A DNA stretch of 64,000 nucleotides from Williamsia herbipolensis (GCF_000964005.1 NZ_JXYP01000041.1:1-64000), one strand, 5' to 3'. Numbered from the stretch's first letter, positions 36,681 to 45,280 are shown. Notes: generated by a model from the letters alone, not told the origin. Made by a program: numbers and translations.

Positions 36681-37709
36681 TCAGGCCGGTGTCAGCTCCA
36701 GCATCGAGATCTCCGGCGGAGCACCCACGCGCACCGGCGGACCCCACGCACCAGCTCCGCGCGTCGTGTAGATCGTCGTGTCGCCGATGGTGTCGAGGCC
36801 CTCGACCGTGGGCTGCTGCAGCGGCACGAGATACCGCAGCGGCCAGATCTGCCCGGCGTGCGTGTGACCCGACACCTGCATGTCGACATCGGCGGCCGAC
36901 GCCTCGCGCGCCTGCAGGGGCTGATGGGCGAGGAGCAGGACGAAGCGGTTCGGGTCGCGTCCGGCGAGTGCGGCGGCGAGGTCGGGTTCGTAGGGGCGCG
37001 GCGCGGTCGCGTCGTTGATGCCGGCGACGTCGATCTGCGCACCGTCGCGCGTCACCGTGGTCCGCTCGTTGCGGAGGACGGTGACCTCCAACGTCTCCCA
37101 CAGGTCGAGCCAGCGTCCGCCGTCGTCGGCGTAGAACTCGTGGTTGCCGCTCACGGCGAACACACCGAGTGGCGCGGAGAGGTCACGCAGCGGCGTGAGG
37201 TCACCCCCGACGTGCTCGACGGTCCCGTCGACGAGGTCGCCGCCGAGGACCACCATGTCCGGACACAGGCTGTTGATGCGATCGACCACCTCGCGGACGA
37301 AACCCACCCCGCGCGACGGTCCGGCGTGCAGATCCGACACCAGCGCCACCGACGTGCCGGCGAAGCCCGCCGGTAGGCGGTCGAGGGCGACCGTCGTCCG
37401 GGTGACGCGCGGATGCGCCGCCTCGACCAGGCCGTAGGCGACGGTCGCCACCGATGCAACCACCACCACGGCCGAGCCGATGCGGTTGGCGCGCAACCGC
37501 ATCGACGTGCTGTCACCTGTGCGGCCGATGTGTACGAGTCGCACGCCCAGAGTGACGACACCGAGGACGACGGTGCCGAGCAGCAGATAGAGCACGACCG
37601 CCATCCACGTCCATCCCGCGAAGGCGGGCCACTGAGACCACGCCGGGTCGAACACCGAACCGGAGCCGAACCCGATCAGCGCGAGGGCTCCAGCGACCAC
37701 GAGGACCAC
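36681..37709 (-). CDS. Membrane-anchored metallophosphoesterase
   Basis: A 342-residue protein with two to three N-terminal helices (about 1-20, 30-52, 78-98) and a calcineurin-like phosphoesterase domain (about 115-342). Metal ligands are visible in DLHAG, GGDLVDG, GNHEF and SGHTHAGQ, a complete set, so it should be active. Homologues (YkuE/YaeI-like) cleave phosphodiesters of lipids outside or at the membrane. The start at 37709 (GTG) is a choice among close GTG codons. ClC gene downstream after 109 nt; the GlsB-like gene is divergent. Confidence 0.92.
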   Translation of the reverse strand: MVLVVAGALALIGFGSGSVFDPAWSQWPAFAGWTWMAVVLYLLLGTVVLGVVTLGVRLVHIGRTGDSTSMRLRANRIGSAVVVVASVATVAYGLVEAAHPRVTRTTVALDRLPAGFAGTSVALVSDLHAGPSRGVGFVREVVDRINSLCPDMVVLGGDLVDGTVEHVGGDLTPLRDLSAPLGVFAVSGNHEFYADDGGRWLDLWETLEVTVLRNERTTVTRDGAQIDVAGINDATAPRPYEPDLAAALAGRDPNRFVLLLAHQPLQAREASAADVDMQVSGHTHAGQIWPLRYLVPLQQPTVEGLDTIGDTTIYTTRGAGAWGPPVRVGAPPEISMLELTPA

Positions 37710-37853
37710 GTCGACGACCCGTACCGTGAGACCGAGCGTTCAAACCATGAGCACTTCTCCGCCCGTGCATAACCACCGCACGCGCGTCCGCTCCATCCGT
37801 GAACACCAGACCGAGGAGTCACCATCAGCACAACCGCAGTCGCCGTCGAGATC

Positions 37854-38129
37854 TTGGCGGAACGTTCCACCACCACGACCAGTGTCGGCATCATCGGCTA
37901 CATCATCATCGGCGGACTCGCCGGCTGGATCGCCAGCAAGTTCATGGGTACCGACGCTCAGATGGGCATCGTCCTCAACGTCGTCGTCGGTGTCATCGGC
38001 GCGTTCCTCGGCGGGTTCCTGCTGAGCTTCGCCTTCGACACCGCAAGCGGCGGTTGGTTCTTCACCTTCCTCACCGCACTCCTCGGCTCGGTGATCCTGC
38101 TCTTCATCGTCAAGCGTCTCCGCAAGTAG
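37854..38129 (+). CDS. GlsB/YeaQ/YmgE stress membrane protein
   Basis: A small protein with three helices (blocks GIIGYIIIGGLAGWIASK, NVVVGVIGAFLGGFLLS, FLTALLGSVILLFIVKR), the transglycosylase-associated GlsB family induced by stress. From the listed TTG start it has 91 residues, but TTG has no ribosome site. A GAGGAG (37813-37818) lies 5 nt before an in-frame ATC (37824), where ATG would be expected; starting there gives 101 residues beginning with a Ser-Thr-Thr segment. Either a non-canonical ATC start or a base error is possible. Converges on the acyl-CoA dehydrogenase gene with a 3-nt gap. Confidence 0.85.
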   Translation: MAERSTTTTSVGIIGYIIIGGLAGWIASKFMGTDAQMGIVLNVVVGVIGAFLGGFLLSFAFDTASGGWFFTFLTALLGSVILLFIVKRLRK

Positions 38130-38132
38130 CTC

Positions 38133-39362
38133 CTACTGCAGGCGCCTGGTGGCCTGCTTGACCAGTCCGCCACCGATGATCAGGCGTTGGATCTCGCTGG
38201 TGCCCTCGTAGAGGCGCAGCAGCCGGGCGTCGCGGAAGATCCGTTCGACGACGACGCCCCGCATGTATCCGGCACCGCCGTGCACCTGCACGGCGGTGTC
38301 GGCCACCGTGCCGAGCATCTCGGTGCAGAACAGCTTCGCCATCGACGGGGCGATCCGCCGGTCGGTCTCGGCCACCCACTGTCGTGCGGCCTCCCGCACG
38401 ATGGTCCGCCCCGCCATCACCTGCGTGGCCATGTCGGCGATCATCGCCTGCACCAACTGATTGCTCCCGACGGGTGTGCCGCCCTGGGTGCTGATCGCCG
38501 CCGAGGTCACCGACTCATCCAGCGCACGCTGCGCCTGGCCCACCGCGACCGCAGCGATGTGGATGCGGCCCCGCGCGAGGATGGTCATCGCCGCCCGATA
38601 ACCCACGTCGGCGTCGCCACCGACCAGGGCTTCCGCCGACACCCGCACCTCGTCGAAATGCACCGTCGCCGTGAGGGAACCCTCCTGGCCCATCTTCTTG
38701 TCGGCCGGTGCCACACTCACACCCTCGGCGTCTGCGGGCACCAGGAACACCGCGATCCCCGGCCCCTCGGCGTCGGCGTCGCGGTAGCGCGCGAACACGA
38801 CGAACAGGTCGGCGGTGGGGGCGTTGGTGATGTACCGCTTCTCGCCGGTGAGCACCCATTCGTCACCATCGGCGACGGCCTTCGTGCGCAGTCCGGCCGG
38901 GTTCGATCCGGCGCCGTCCTCGGTGAGGGCGAACGACGCGACGACCTCGCCGGAGGCGATCTTCTCGAGCCATGTCTTCTTCTGCTCATCGGTGCCGAAC
39001 TGCACCAGCACCTGACCGGCGATGCCGTTGTTCGTCCCGAACATCGACCGCAGCGCGAGGCTGGTGTACCCGAGCACCTCGGCCAGGCGCACCTCCTGCG
39101 CGAGGTCGAGACCGAGGCCTCCCCACTGCTGGGGGATCGCGAACCCGAACAGTCCGAGATCGCGCGCGGCCTGCCGCAGATCGGCGGGGATCTCGTTGCC
39201 GTCGGCGATCTCCTGCTCACGGGGGATCACCTTCGTGCGGATGAACTCCTCGGTGGTGGCGAGGATCTGTCCGAGTTCCTCGGCGTCGACCTCGGCGCCC
39301 GACACGGCGAGGTCACCGGCTCCGGGGCCGTCGATGGTGGGGCCGACCTGCGTTGTCGTCAT
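38133..39362 (-). CDS. Acyl-CoA dehydrogenase
   Basis: A 409-residue FAD enzyme for alpha,beta-desaturation of acyl-CoA. All three ACAD domains are present: helical N-domain, beta-domain (SFALTEDGAGSNPAGLRT, the FAD/substrate block) and C-domain with QVHGGAGYMRGVVVERIFRDAR and the catalytic-Glu block RLYEGTSEIQ. Substrate chain cannot be read. ATG 39362 is 6 nt after a TACGCT -10 on the minus strand (leaderless), which excludes a start 33 nt upstream. It stands alone; the glpD gene ends 78 nt upstream on the same strand. Confidence 0.96.
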   Translation of the reverse strand: MTTTQVGPTIDGPGAGDLAVSGAEVDAEELGQILATTEEFIRTKVIPREQEIADGNEIPADLRQAARDLGLFGFAIPQQWGGLGLDLAQEVRLAEVLGYTSLALRSMFGTNNGIAGQVLVQFGTDEQKKTWLEKIASGEVVASFALTEDGAGSNPAGLRTKAVADGDEWVLTGEKRYITNAPTADLFVVFARYRDADAEGPGIAVFLVPADAEGVSVAPADKKMGQEGSLTATVHFDEVRVSAEALVGGDADVGYRAAMTILARGRIHIAAVAVGQAQRALDESVTSAAISTQGGTPVGSNQLVQAMIADMATQVMAGRTIVREAARQWVAETDRRIAPSMAKLFCTEMLGTVADTAVQVHGGAGYMRGVVVERIFRDARLLRLYEGTSEIQRLIIGGGLVKQATRRLQ

Positions 39363-39368
39363 CGGTCC

Positions 39369-39374
39369 AGCGTA
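39369..39374 (-). promoter_or_regulatory. -10 box of leaderless acyl-CoA dehydrogenase gene
   Basis: TACGCT on the minus strand, 6 nt before the ATG at 39362, with no Shine-Dalgarno. The same hexamer at the same distance precedes leuS. Confidence 0.5.
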
Positions 39375-39440
39375 GGTCGCCGCCCGCTGTGTCACACCGG
39401 GTTCGGGGCCGGTCGGGGGTCGATCCTGTCGGGGGGTCGA

Positions 39441-41030
39441 TCAACCGATGTGTGCCGCGAGGACCTGGTCGAGCAGGTGGGTGACGGCCGGACGCGCACG
39501 ATCGGCGTCGGCGGCGACCAACCCGATACGGGTGCGGCGGTGCAGGATGTCGTCGGCGTCGACCGCGCCCTCGGCGGTGATGGCGAACTCGACCTCTGCC
39601 CGCGTCACGTCGATCCCGGGGGCGATCGGCCCGAGGGGCGCACTGATCGTGGCACCCTGCACCACGCGATCGGACTCACCGCCGAAGCGCGCGATGAGCG
39701 ACGCCGGTAGTCGACGGTTGCGCGTGCCGTGCGCCCCGACGAGCGGGATCGAGTCGGTGACACAGGGATGGGCGTCGAGACGCGCACGGGCGACGGCGGC
39801 GTCGACCGCGTCGGCGGCCATCGTGCGGTAGGTGGTGAGCTTGCCGCCGACCACGGTGACCAGCCCGTCGTCACCGACGGTGACCGAGTGCTCCCGGGAG
39901 AGGTCGGCCGTCTCACCGTCGGCCTGCAGCAGCGGTCGCAGACCGGCGAACGTCCCGATCACGTCGTCGCGCGACACCGGCCGAGCGAGTGCGGTGTTCA
40001 GGGTCGCGATGATCGAGTCGATCTCGTCGTCGGAGGCCTGCGGGACGGCGGGCACCGGGCCCGGCGCGTCAACGTCGGTGAGGCCGGCGTAGACGCGGCC
40101 GAGCTGTTCGGGCAGCGCGAACACGAACCGGTTGCGGGCGCCGGGGATCGGGACGGTGAGGGCGCCGGTCGGGTATCCCAGTGTCGCGGCGTCGAACACG
40201 AGATGCGTTCCGCGACTGGGACGCACCGTGATCGAGTCGTCGACGGTGCCCGCCCACACGCCCGTCGCGTTGATCACCGTGCGCGCACGGATGTCGAGGT
40301 GGTCACCGGTGGTCCCGTCGATCACGGTCGCGCCCTGACCGGTCACCTCGGTGGCACGCATCCGGGTGCAGATCGCCGCGCCGTGGGCGGCCGCGGTCCG
40401 CGCGATCGCGACGACGAGTCGTGCGTCGTCGACGAGCTGGCCGTCGTACGAGCGCCATCCACCACGCAGTCCCTCGGTCTCGACGGCGGGACACGCCGCG
40501 ATCACCTCGGACGCCGAGATGCGGGCGGGGTGCGCCAGCACATCGGCCGGGGTGCGTGCGCCGCGACGCAGGAGGTCGCCCACGGCGAAACCCGTTCCCA
40601 CGAGGGCACTCCCGATGGCGGCGTCGACGCGTCCCCGCATGCCCGGTCCGGCGGTGCCGTGGCCCGCGGAGTAGGACGGGACGACCTGGGCGACGGGGGA
40701 GACCAGGTGTGGCGCGATCGTGGTCATGAGGTTGTGCCGCTCGACGGCGCTCTCCCACGCGATCCGGATGTTGCCCGAGGCGAGGTAGCGGAGTCCGCCG
40801 TGGACCAGTTTGCTGCTCCACCGGCTGGTACCGAAGGCCAGGTCCTCGGCCTCCACGAGGGCGACGGTGAGACCACGCGAGGCGGCGTCGAGCGCCACGC
40901 CGACGCCGGTGACGCCGCCACCGACCACGAGGACGTCCCACGGTCTGCGCCGGGACTGCAGGCTCGCGCGGTCGCGGCGCGAGCGTTCGGGGCCGAGGTC
41001 GGCGCTGAAGGGATGCGGTGGTGTGGTCAT
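39441..41030 (-). CDS. glpD: Glycerol-3-phosphate dehydrogenase (FAD)
   Basis: A 529-residue membrane-associated flavoprotein that oxidises glycerol-3-phosphate to dihydroxyacetone phosphate and feeds electrons to quinone. FAD loop GGGVTGVG (37-44), the FGTSRWSSKLVHGGLRYLASG block and the C-terminal VVGGKLTTYRTMA segment are diagnostic; the alpha-helical C-domain follows. It overlaps the upstream TetR gene by 4 nt, so both are one transcript. The order glpD-TetR, divergent from an alkylDHAP-synthase-like gene and DagK, matches Rv2249c-Rv2250c-Rv2251-Rv2252. Confidence 0.95.
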   Translation of the reverse strand: MTTPPHPFSADLGPERSRRDRASLQSRRRPWDVLVVGGGVTGVGVALDAASRGLTVALVEAEDLAFGTSRWSSKLVHGGLRYLASGNIRIAWESAVERHNLMTTIAPHLVSPVAQVVPSYSAGHGTAGPGMRGRVDAAIGSALVGTGFAVGDLLRRGARTPADVLAHPARISASEVIAACPAVETEGLRGGWRSYDGQLVDDARLVVAIARTAAAHGAAICTRMRATEVTGQGATVIDGTTGDHLDIRARTVINATGVWAGTVDDSITVRPSRGTHLVFDAATLGYPTGALTVPIPGARNRFVFALPEQLGRVYAGLTDVDAPGPVPAVPQASDDEIDSIIATLNTALARPVSRDDVIGTFAGLRPLLQADGETADLSREHSVTVGDDGLVTVVGGKLTTYRTMAADAVDAAVARARLDAHPCVTDSIPLVGAHGTRNRRLPASLIARFGGESDRVVQGATISAPLGPIAPGIDVTRAEVEFAITAEGAVDADDILHRRTRIGLVAADADRARPAVTHLLDQVLAAHIG

Positions 41031-41692
41031 GATCGTTCCTCGTCCCGATCACCGTCGCCGGGCGGGATGTCTGCGGTGGTCGTCAGCAACGACACCGGCT
41101 CGACCGGGGTCAGGTAGCCGCACAGGGCACGCGTCAGTTCCTGCGACCAGTCGCCGCCGAGCACGGGTGCCACCACCGATCGGGACTGGATCGCCGACTG
41201 GGTGATGAGCAGGACCATCGCGCCGAGACGCATCGCATCACCCGAGCGGACAGCGCCCACCTGCTGGGCCTGCGTGATGCGGCTGTCGAGGAGTGCGAGG
41301 ACTCCGCGTTGGCTGGCTCCCAGTCGCTGGAACACGTATGGCGCCATCAGATCCGGCTGTCGGCGCAGCAACGACGAGAACAGGGTGTCCTCGCTCAACG
41401 CGATCGCGGCGCCGACGATCCCGTCCACGAGAGCCGCGAGCACCTTCGGGGGACTCGATTCGGGTGCGGAGTCGATCGCGGCGTCGACGGCGGTGATGTG
41501 CTCGGTCACCAGGCTCGTCATGTCACGGGTCAGGAGGTCGCGGATGACCGCGCTCACCTCGGGCCATCGCCGGTAGACGGTCGGTCGGCTCACGCCGGCC
41601 TCACGGGCGACCTCGGCGAGGGTCAGCTTGCGTCCGGATCCGCGGACGAGGCAGCGCCGTGCCGCGTCGAGGACGTCGTTCCTGGTTGACAT
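41027..41692 (-). CDS. TetR-family regulator of the glpD/alkylDHAP-synthase locus
   Basis: A 221-residue TetR/AcrR regulator with helix-turn-helix at about 24-48 (LTLAEVAREAGVSRPTVYRRWPE). ATG at 41692 is only 20 nt from the divergent ATG at 41713, so one site controls both directions. Stop overlaps glpD by 4 nt. Orthologue by position is Rv2250c. Predicted to respond to a lipid-related ligand; the ligand is unknown. The acidic C-terminal tail (last 10 residues) is atypical but short. Confidence 0.93.
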   Translation of the reverse strand: MSTRNDVLDAARRCLVRGSGRKLTLAEVAREAGVSRPTVYRRWPEVSAVIRDLLTRDMTSLVTEHITAVDAAIDSAPESSPPKVLAALVDGIVGAAIALSEDTLFSSLLRRQPDLMAPYVFQRLGASQRGVLALLDSRITQAQQVGAVRSGDAMRLGAMVLLITQSAIQSRSVVAPVLGGDWSQELTRALCGYLTPVEPVSLLTTTADIPPGDGDRDEERS

Positions 41693-41712
41693 GTTGTGTA
41701 AAACTGTAACGC
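41693..41712. promoter_or_regulatory. 20-nt divergent control region
   Basis: Between the TetR ATG (minus) and the flavoprotein ATG (plus) lie only 20 AT-richer bases. TAAAAC (41699-41704, plus) is 8 nt from the plus ATG, and TACAGT on the minus strand begins 10 nt before the TetR ATG. The two -10 elements overlap on opposite strands, so the promoters should exclude each other. Confidence 0.4.
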
Positions 41713-43374
41713 ATGTTTGCCTCCCCGTCCGCCGCTCGTGCCCATGGATCACCCCGGATCGGTCTGCCGCCGATGCAGTGGAACGCCTGGGGAGTCGCCG
41801 AGGAGGCGACGACCCTCTCGCCGGCGGTCCTCGACCTCGTTCGCAGCGCGCTCGGGGTGAGCGGCGACCCGCGACCGGTGCCCGCGATCGACGAGGTGAC
41901 CGTCGCACCGACCCGCGTGACCGACGACGACCGCGGGGCGCTCGCCGACATCGTCGGGTCGGGGTGCGTCTCGGTGGATCCGCAGGACCGTCTGCGCCGT
42001 GCCGGCGGCAAGAGCACTCCCGACCTGCTGCGTCGGACCGCGATCAAACAGGACGCGCCCGACGCGGTCGTGGCTCCCGGGACCGAGGACGAGATCGCCG
42101 CCATCCTCGCCTGGTGCGCGAAGGCCGGGGTCGCGGTGGTCGCCTTCGGCGGCGGAACCGGTGTCGTCGGCGGCCTCGATCCCGATGCCGGGCGTCACCG
42201 TGCCGTCATCTCGCTCGATCTGCACCGGTTCGACTCCCTGATCGATCTCGACGCGACGTCGGGGATCGCGGTGCTCGGTGCCGGCGTCTCCGGGCCACGC
42301 GCCGAGGAACTTCTCACCGAGCACGGATTCTCGCTCGGCCATTTCCCCCAGAGTTTCGAGTTCGCCACCATGGGCGGGTTCGCGGCGACCCGCTCGTCAG
42401 GTCAGGACTCGGCCGGTTACGGACGCTTCGACGACATGGTCGTCGGACTGACGGCGATCACCCCGCGCGGGACGCTCCGCCTCGGCCCCGTGGCCAAGTC
42501 GGCGGCCGGGCCCGACCTACGACAGATGGTGCTCGGATCGGAGGGCACCCTCGGGATCATCACCGCCGTGGCGCTGCGGGTGCATCCGACGCCGCCGCAC
42601 GCCGTGAACGAGGCGTGGCATTTCGCGAGCTTCGCCGAGGGCGCGGCCGCGGTCCGCGCGGTCGTCCAGCGGGGGACCGGTCCGACGGTGCTACGACTGT
42701 CCGACGAGGTCGAGACCGGCGTGAACCTGGCCAGACCCGGCGCGATCGGGGTCAGCGACGACGCCGTGGCCGGCGGTGTCCTCGCGATCACCCGCTTCGA
42801 GGGCGACGAGTCGCTGTGTGCGGCGCGGCGCGACCTCACCGCGGAGACGCTGCTGGCCGCGGGCGGCACCTCGTTGGGTACCGCGCCGGCCGACGCCTGG
42901 GAGCACGGGCGCTTCCGCGCGCCCTACCTGCGTGATGCGCTGCTGGCCATCGGTGTGGGATGCGAGACCCTCGAGACCGCGACCACCTGGGCAGGGGTCC
43001 CCGCGCTGCGCGACGCGGTGGTCGCGGCGTTGACCACCGCACTGTCCCGTCCCGCCGACGGCCTGCCGGGCGGCTCGCCTGCGCTGGTGATGTGCCACAT
43101 CTCGCACACCTATCCGACCGGTGCGTCGCTCTACTTCACGGTCATCTACCGGATGGGAGACGACCCGCTGGCGCAGTGGGCGACGGCGAAGGCCGATGCA
43201 TGCGCCGCCATCGTCGCCGCGGACGCCACCATCACCCACCATCACGCCGTCGGGGCCGACCACAGGCCGTACCTGTCGGCGGAGATCGGCGAGGTCGGGG
43301 TCGAGATGCTGCGGGCCGTGAAGGACGCGCTCGACCCCGCGGGCGTGCTCAATCCCGGAACGCTGATCCCGTGA
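41713..43374 (+). CDS. Alkyldihydroxyacetonephosphate synthase-like flavoprotein
   Basis: A 553-residue VAO-family FAD enzyme close to alkylDHAP synthase (AGPS). The AGPS signatures are present: a long Pro/Trp N-terminal segment (MQWNAWG), FGGGTGVVGG, GHFPQSFEFATMGGFAATRSSGQDSAGYGR split over 215-245, and the His-rich THHHAVGADH near 505. AGPS swaps the acyl chain of acyl-DHAP for a fatty alcohol, the first ether-lipid step; actinobacterial homologues are not proved to do this. Stop overlaps the DagK GTG (GTGA). Orthologue Rv2251. Confidence 0.9.
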   Translation: MFASPSAARAHGSPRIGLPPMQWNAWGVAEEATTLSPAVLDLVRSALGVSGDPRPVPAIDEVTVAPTRVTDDDRGALADIVGSGCVSVDPQDRLRRAGGKSTPDLLRRTAIKQDAPDAVVAPGTEDEIAAILAWCAKAGVAVVAFGGGTGVVGGLDPDAGRHRAVISLDLHRFDSLIDLDATSGIAVLGAGVSGPRAEELLTEHGFSLGHFPQSFEFATMGGFAATRSSGQDSAGYGRFDDMVVGLTAITPRGTLRLGPVAKSAAGPDLRQMVLGSEGTLGIITAVALRVHPTPPHAVNEAWHFASFAEGAAAVRAVVQRGTGPTVLRLSDEVETGVNLARPGAIGVSDDAVAGGVLAITRFEGDESLCAARRDLTAETLLAAGGTSLGTAPADAWEHGRFRAPYLRDALLAIGVGCETLETATTWAGVPALRDAVVAALTTALSRPADGLPGGSPALVMCHISHTYPTGASLYFTVIYRMGDDPLAQWATAKADACAAIVAADATITHHHAVGADHRPYLSAEIGEVGVEMLRAVKDALDPAGVLNPGTLIP

Positions 43375-44324
43375 GCAACTCCGACCGCGGACCGGTCTCA
43401 TCGGTCGTGGCGCTGGTGAACCCGACGTCGCGCAACGGCGCGGCGATGGTCACGGCCCGGCAGGCGATCGCCGCCCTGACCGCGCGCGGTGTGACCGTCG
43501 ACGCGCGGTCGGGGTCGTCGGCTGCCGATGCCGCGCTGATCGCGCGCGAAGCGGTGGCCCGGGCGGGCGACCCGGCGTCGGGTCTCGACGCGGTGGTGGT
43601 CATCGGCGGCGACGGCACCATCGGCCCGGTGCTCGCCGCGGCGCGCGGTACGCAGGTGCGCGTCGGCCTCATCCCGGCCGGGACGGGCAACGACCACGCA
43701 CGTGCCCTGGGGATCCCCACCACGGACATCGACGGGGCGACAAACATCATCGTCGCAGGTCACACGCTTCGGTGCGACCTCGCGCGGCTCACCGTCGGCG
43801 ACCGCACCACCACCTTCGGCACGGTCGCGGCGATCGGGCTCGACGCCGCCGTCACCGAACGTGCGGTGGGTATGACGCGCCCTCGGGGGCAGTCCCGGTA
43901 CGCACTGGCCGCCGTCGCCGAGATCGCGGCGCTGAGGCCCCGCCGATTCCGGGTGACGGTAGACGGGATCGTCCACGAGATGGATCTCGTGATGGCCTCG
44001 GTGGGCAACACCCCGAGCTACGGCGGCGGCATGCGGATCTGCCCGTACGCACGCATCGACGACGGTCTGCTGGACGTGACCCTCGTCGAGCACACCTCCC
44101 GGCTGCGCCTGCTGGGTCTGTTCCCGACGATCTACCGCGGGACGCACGTCTCCCGCCGCGGCGTGCACTCGCTGCGGGCGAGCACCGTGACGATCGAGAC
44201 GGCCGAGCCGACGCCGGTCTCCGCCGACGGGGAACTCCTCGGGGTGACGCCGGTCACAATCGAGATCGACGCATCCGCAATGGATTTCCTCAGCCCACGA
44301 TCCACGGGTTCTCCACAGGCGTGA
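43371..44324 (+). CDS. Diacylglycerol/sphingosine kinase-family lipid kinase
   Basis: A 317-residue DAGK-catalytic-domain enzyme that phosphorylates lipid alcohols such as diacylglycerol. Motifs: NPTSRNG (17-23), GGDGT (79-83), PAGTGND (102-108). Length and position match Rv2252 of M. tuberculosis, reported to affect phosphatidylinositol-mannoside synthesis. GTG overlaps the AGPS-like stop by 4 nt, so the two are coupled: one makes or modifies a glycerolipid, the other phosphorylates it (inference). A cluster of DnaA-box-like sequences begins within its last codons. Confidence 0.93.
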   Translation: MSNSDRGPVSSVVALVNPTSRNGAAMVTARQAIAALTARGVTVDARSGSSAADAALIAREAVARAGDPASGLDAVVVIGGDGTIGPVLAAARGTQVRVGLIPAGTGNDHARALGIPTTDIDGATNIIVAGHTLRCDLARLTVGDRTTTFGTVAAIGLDAAVTERAVGMTRPRGQSRYALAAVAEIAALRPRRFRVTVDGIVHEMDLVMASVGNTPSYGGGMRICPYARIDDGLLDVTLVEHTSRLRLLGLFPTIYRGTHVSRRGVHSLRASTVTIETAEPTPVSADGELLGVTPVTIEIDASAMDFLSPRSTGSPQA

Positions 44325-44365
44325 AAGCCATTTATCCCCACTGTCCACAGGTGTTCTGTGGATAA
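44309..44365. promoter_or_regulatory. Cluster of DnaA-box-like 9-mers
   Basis: In 57 bp: TTCTCCACA (44309-44317), TTATCCCCA (44332-44340), CTGTCCACA (44341-44349) and, on the other strand, a perfect TTATCCACA (44357-44365). The last two form a hairpin CCACAG-N5-CTGTGG that could also end dagK transcription. Not oriC, since dnaA/dnaN are absent; a DnaA-titration or regulatory site is possible. Confidence 0.4.
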
Positions 44366-44414
44366 GTCGTGATTCGTGCTGGCCGCCAACGATTTAGATC
44401 GACAAACGACGAAA

Positions 44415-44439
44415 CCCGAACCGTCACAGACGATTCGGG
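44415..44439 (-). terminator. Terminator of csbD-like gene
   Basis: CCCGAA-N13-TTCGGG, followed on the minus strand by TTTCGTCG. It lies 18 nt beyond the CsbD stop; the loop is long and the T-run short, so strength is uncertain. Confidence 0.5.
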
Positions 44440-44457
44440 CTCCGCGAGCAGCTGGTC

Positions 44458-44628
44458 TCAGCTGAGCTTGTCCTTGATGTTCTCGCCGACCTTCTTCACG
44501 CCGGCCGAACCCTGGTCCTTCTTGCCCTCGGCCTCGAGATCCTTGTTGTCGGTGGCGTCACCGACGACCTCTTTTGCCTTGCCGATGGCGTCTTCGGCGG
44601 CGTTCTTGGCCTTGTCAACAATCCCCAT
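44458..44628 (-). CDS. CsbD-family stress protein
   Basis: A 56-residue Lys/Glu/Gly-rich hydrophilic protein of the CsbD family (NAAEDAIGKAKEVVGDATDN core), typically induced by general stress; no biochemical role proven. AGGAG precedes the ATG at 44628; a longer frame to 44694 has no ribosome site and runs into the dps terminator. It lies downstream of dps on the same strand but behind a hairpin, so it likely has its own promoter. Confidence 0.92.
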   Translation of the reverse strand: MGIVDKAKNAAEDAIGKAKEVVGDATDNKDLEAEGKKDQGSAGVKKVGENIKDKLS

Positions 44629-44647
44629 GAGAATCTCCTGTTGTCTC

Positions 44648-44665
44648 CCCCGACCGATGTCGGGG
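44648..44665 (-). terminator. Hairpin between dps and csbD-like gene
   Basis: CCCCGAC-CGAT-GTCGGGG, 7-bp perfect arms and a 4-nt loop, 62 nt after the dps stop. It also lies just upstream of the CsbD ribosome site, so attenuation of read-through is possible. Confidence 0.55.
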
Positions 44666-44727
44666 CGTCTGTGGGCCGTGCACCGACGGCGCACGGGTGG
44701 CGAGCTCAGCGACAGCGTCGTCGCAGA

Positions 44728-45267
44728 TCAGCGAGCCTGGTCTGCAGCGGCCTTCTCACTGGTCGCGCCGGCGGTGGCGAGCTCACCGGTGTAGCTCTCG
44801 AGATGCGCGCGGACGAACCAGTGGAACTTCTCGAGTTCGGCGGTCTGGCCGATGAGGATGTCCTCGGTGACGGGGTCGAGCTTGCCGGTGGTCTCGATCG
44901 CGTCGCGGTGCGAGGTGATGAAGCCGACGTAGACCAGGTCGAGGGCACCGAGATGCGCCTGGACGGTGTCGCGGCCGAGGCTGTAGTCATCCCAGCTGCG
45001 GCTGTCCTCGATGGCCTTGGCGGTGCCCTTGGGCGACTCGCCGAGGGTGGCGATGCGCTCGGCCAGGGTGTCTGCGTAGCCGCGCACCAGCTCGACCTGC
45101 GGGTCGATCATCTCGTGGACGCCGATGAAGTTCGTGCCGACGACGTTCCAGTGCACGTGCTTGAGGGTCAGATGCAGGTCGTTGAGCGCGCTCAGTCGTT
45201 CCTGCAGCGTCGCGACGACGGTCGCAGCGCTGTCTGCGGTCAGTCCGGGTGTGGTGAAAGGAGCCAT
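44728..45267 (-). CDS. dps: Dps-family ferritin-like DNA-protection protein
   Basis: A 179-residue dodecameric mini-ferritin that oxidises Fe2+ with H2O2 and protects DNA. Ferroxidase ligands match Dps: His39, His51, Asp55, Asp66, Glu70 in the LKHVHWNVVGTNFIGVHEMID and adjoining helix. The N- and C-termini are weakly basic, so direct DNA binding is not obvious. ATG lies 7 nt after TACCGT on the minus strand (leaderless). An inverted repeat GGTAACG-N17-CGTTACC is ~80 nt upstream. CsbD follows, forming a stress-gene pair. Confidence 0.95.
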   Translation of the reverse strand: MAPFTTPGLTADSAATVVATLQERLSALNDLHLTLKHVHWNVVGTNFIGVHEMIDPQVELVRGYADTLAERIATLGESPKGTAKAIEDSRSWDDYSLGRDTVQAHLGALDLVYVGFITSHRDAIETTGKLDPVTEDILIGQTAELEKFHWFVRAHLESYTGELATAGATSEKAAADQAR

Positions 45268-45274
45268 GTCTTCG

Positions 45275-45280
45275 ACGGTA
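45275..45280 (-). promoter_or_regulatory. -10 box of leaderless dps gene
   Basis: TACCGT on the minus strand, 7 nt from the ATG at 45267; no Shine-Dalgarno is visible. Confidence 0.5.

Noticed and set aside
44309-44365. Chromosomal origin oriC
   Set aside because: Only four boxes, no dnaA, dnaN or rpmH nearby, and synteny places oriC beyond sigM.
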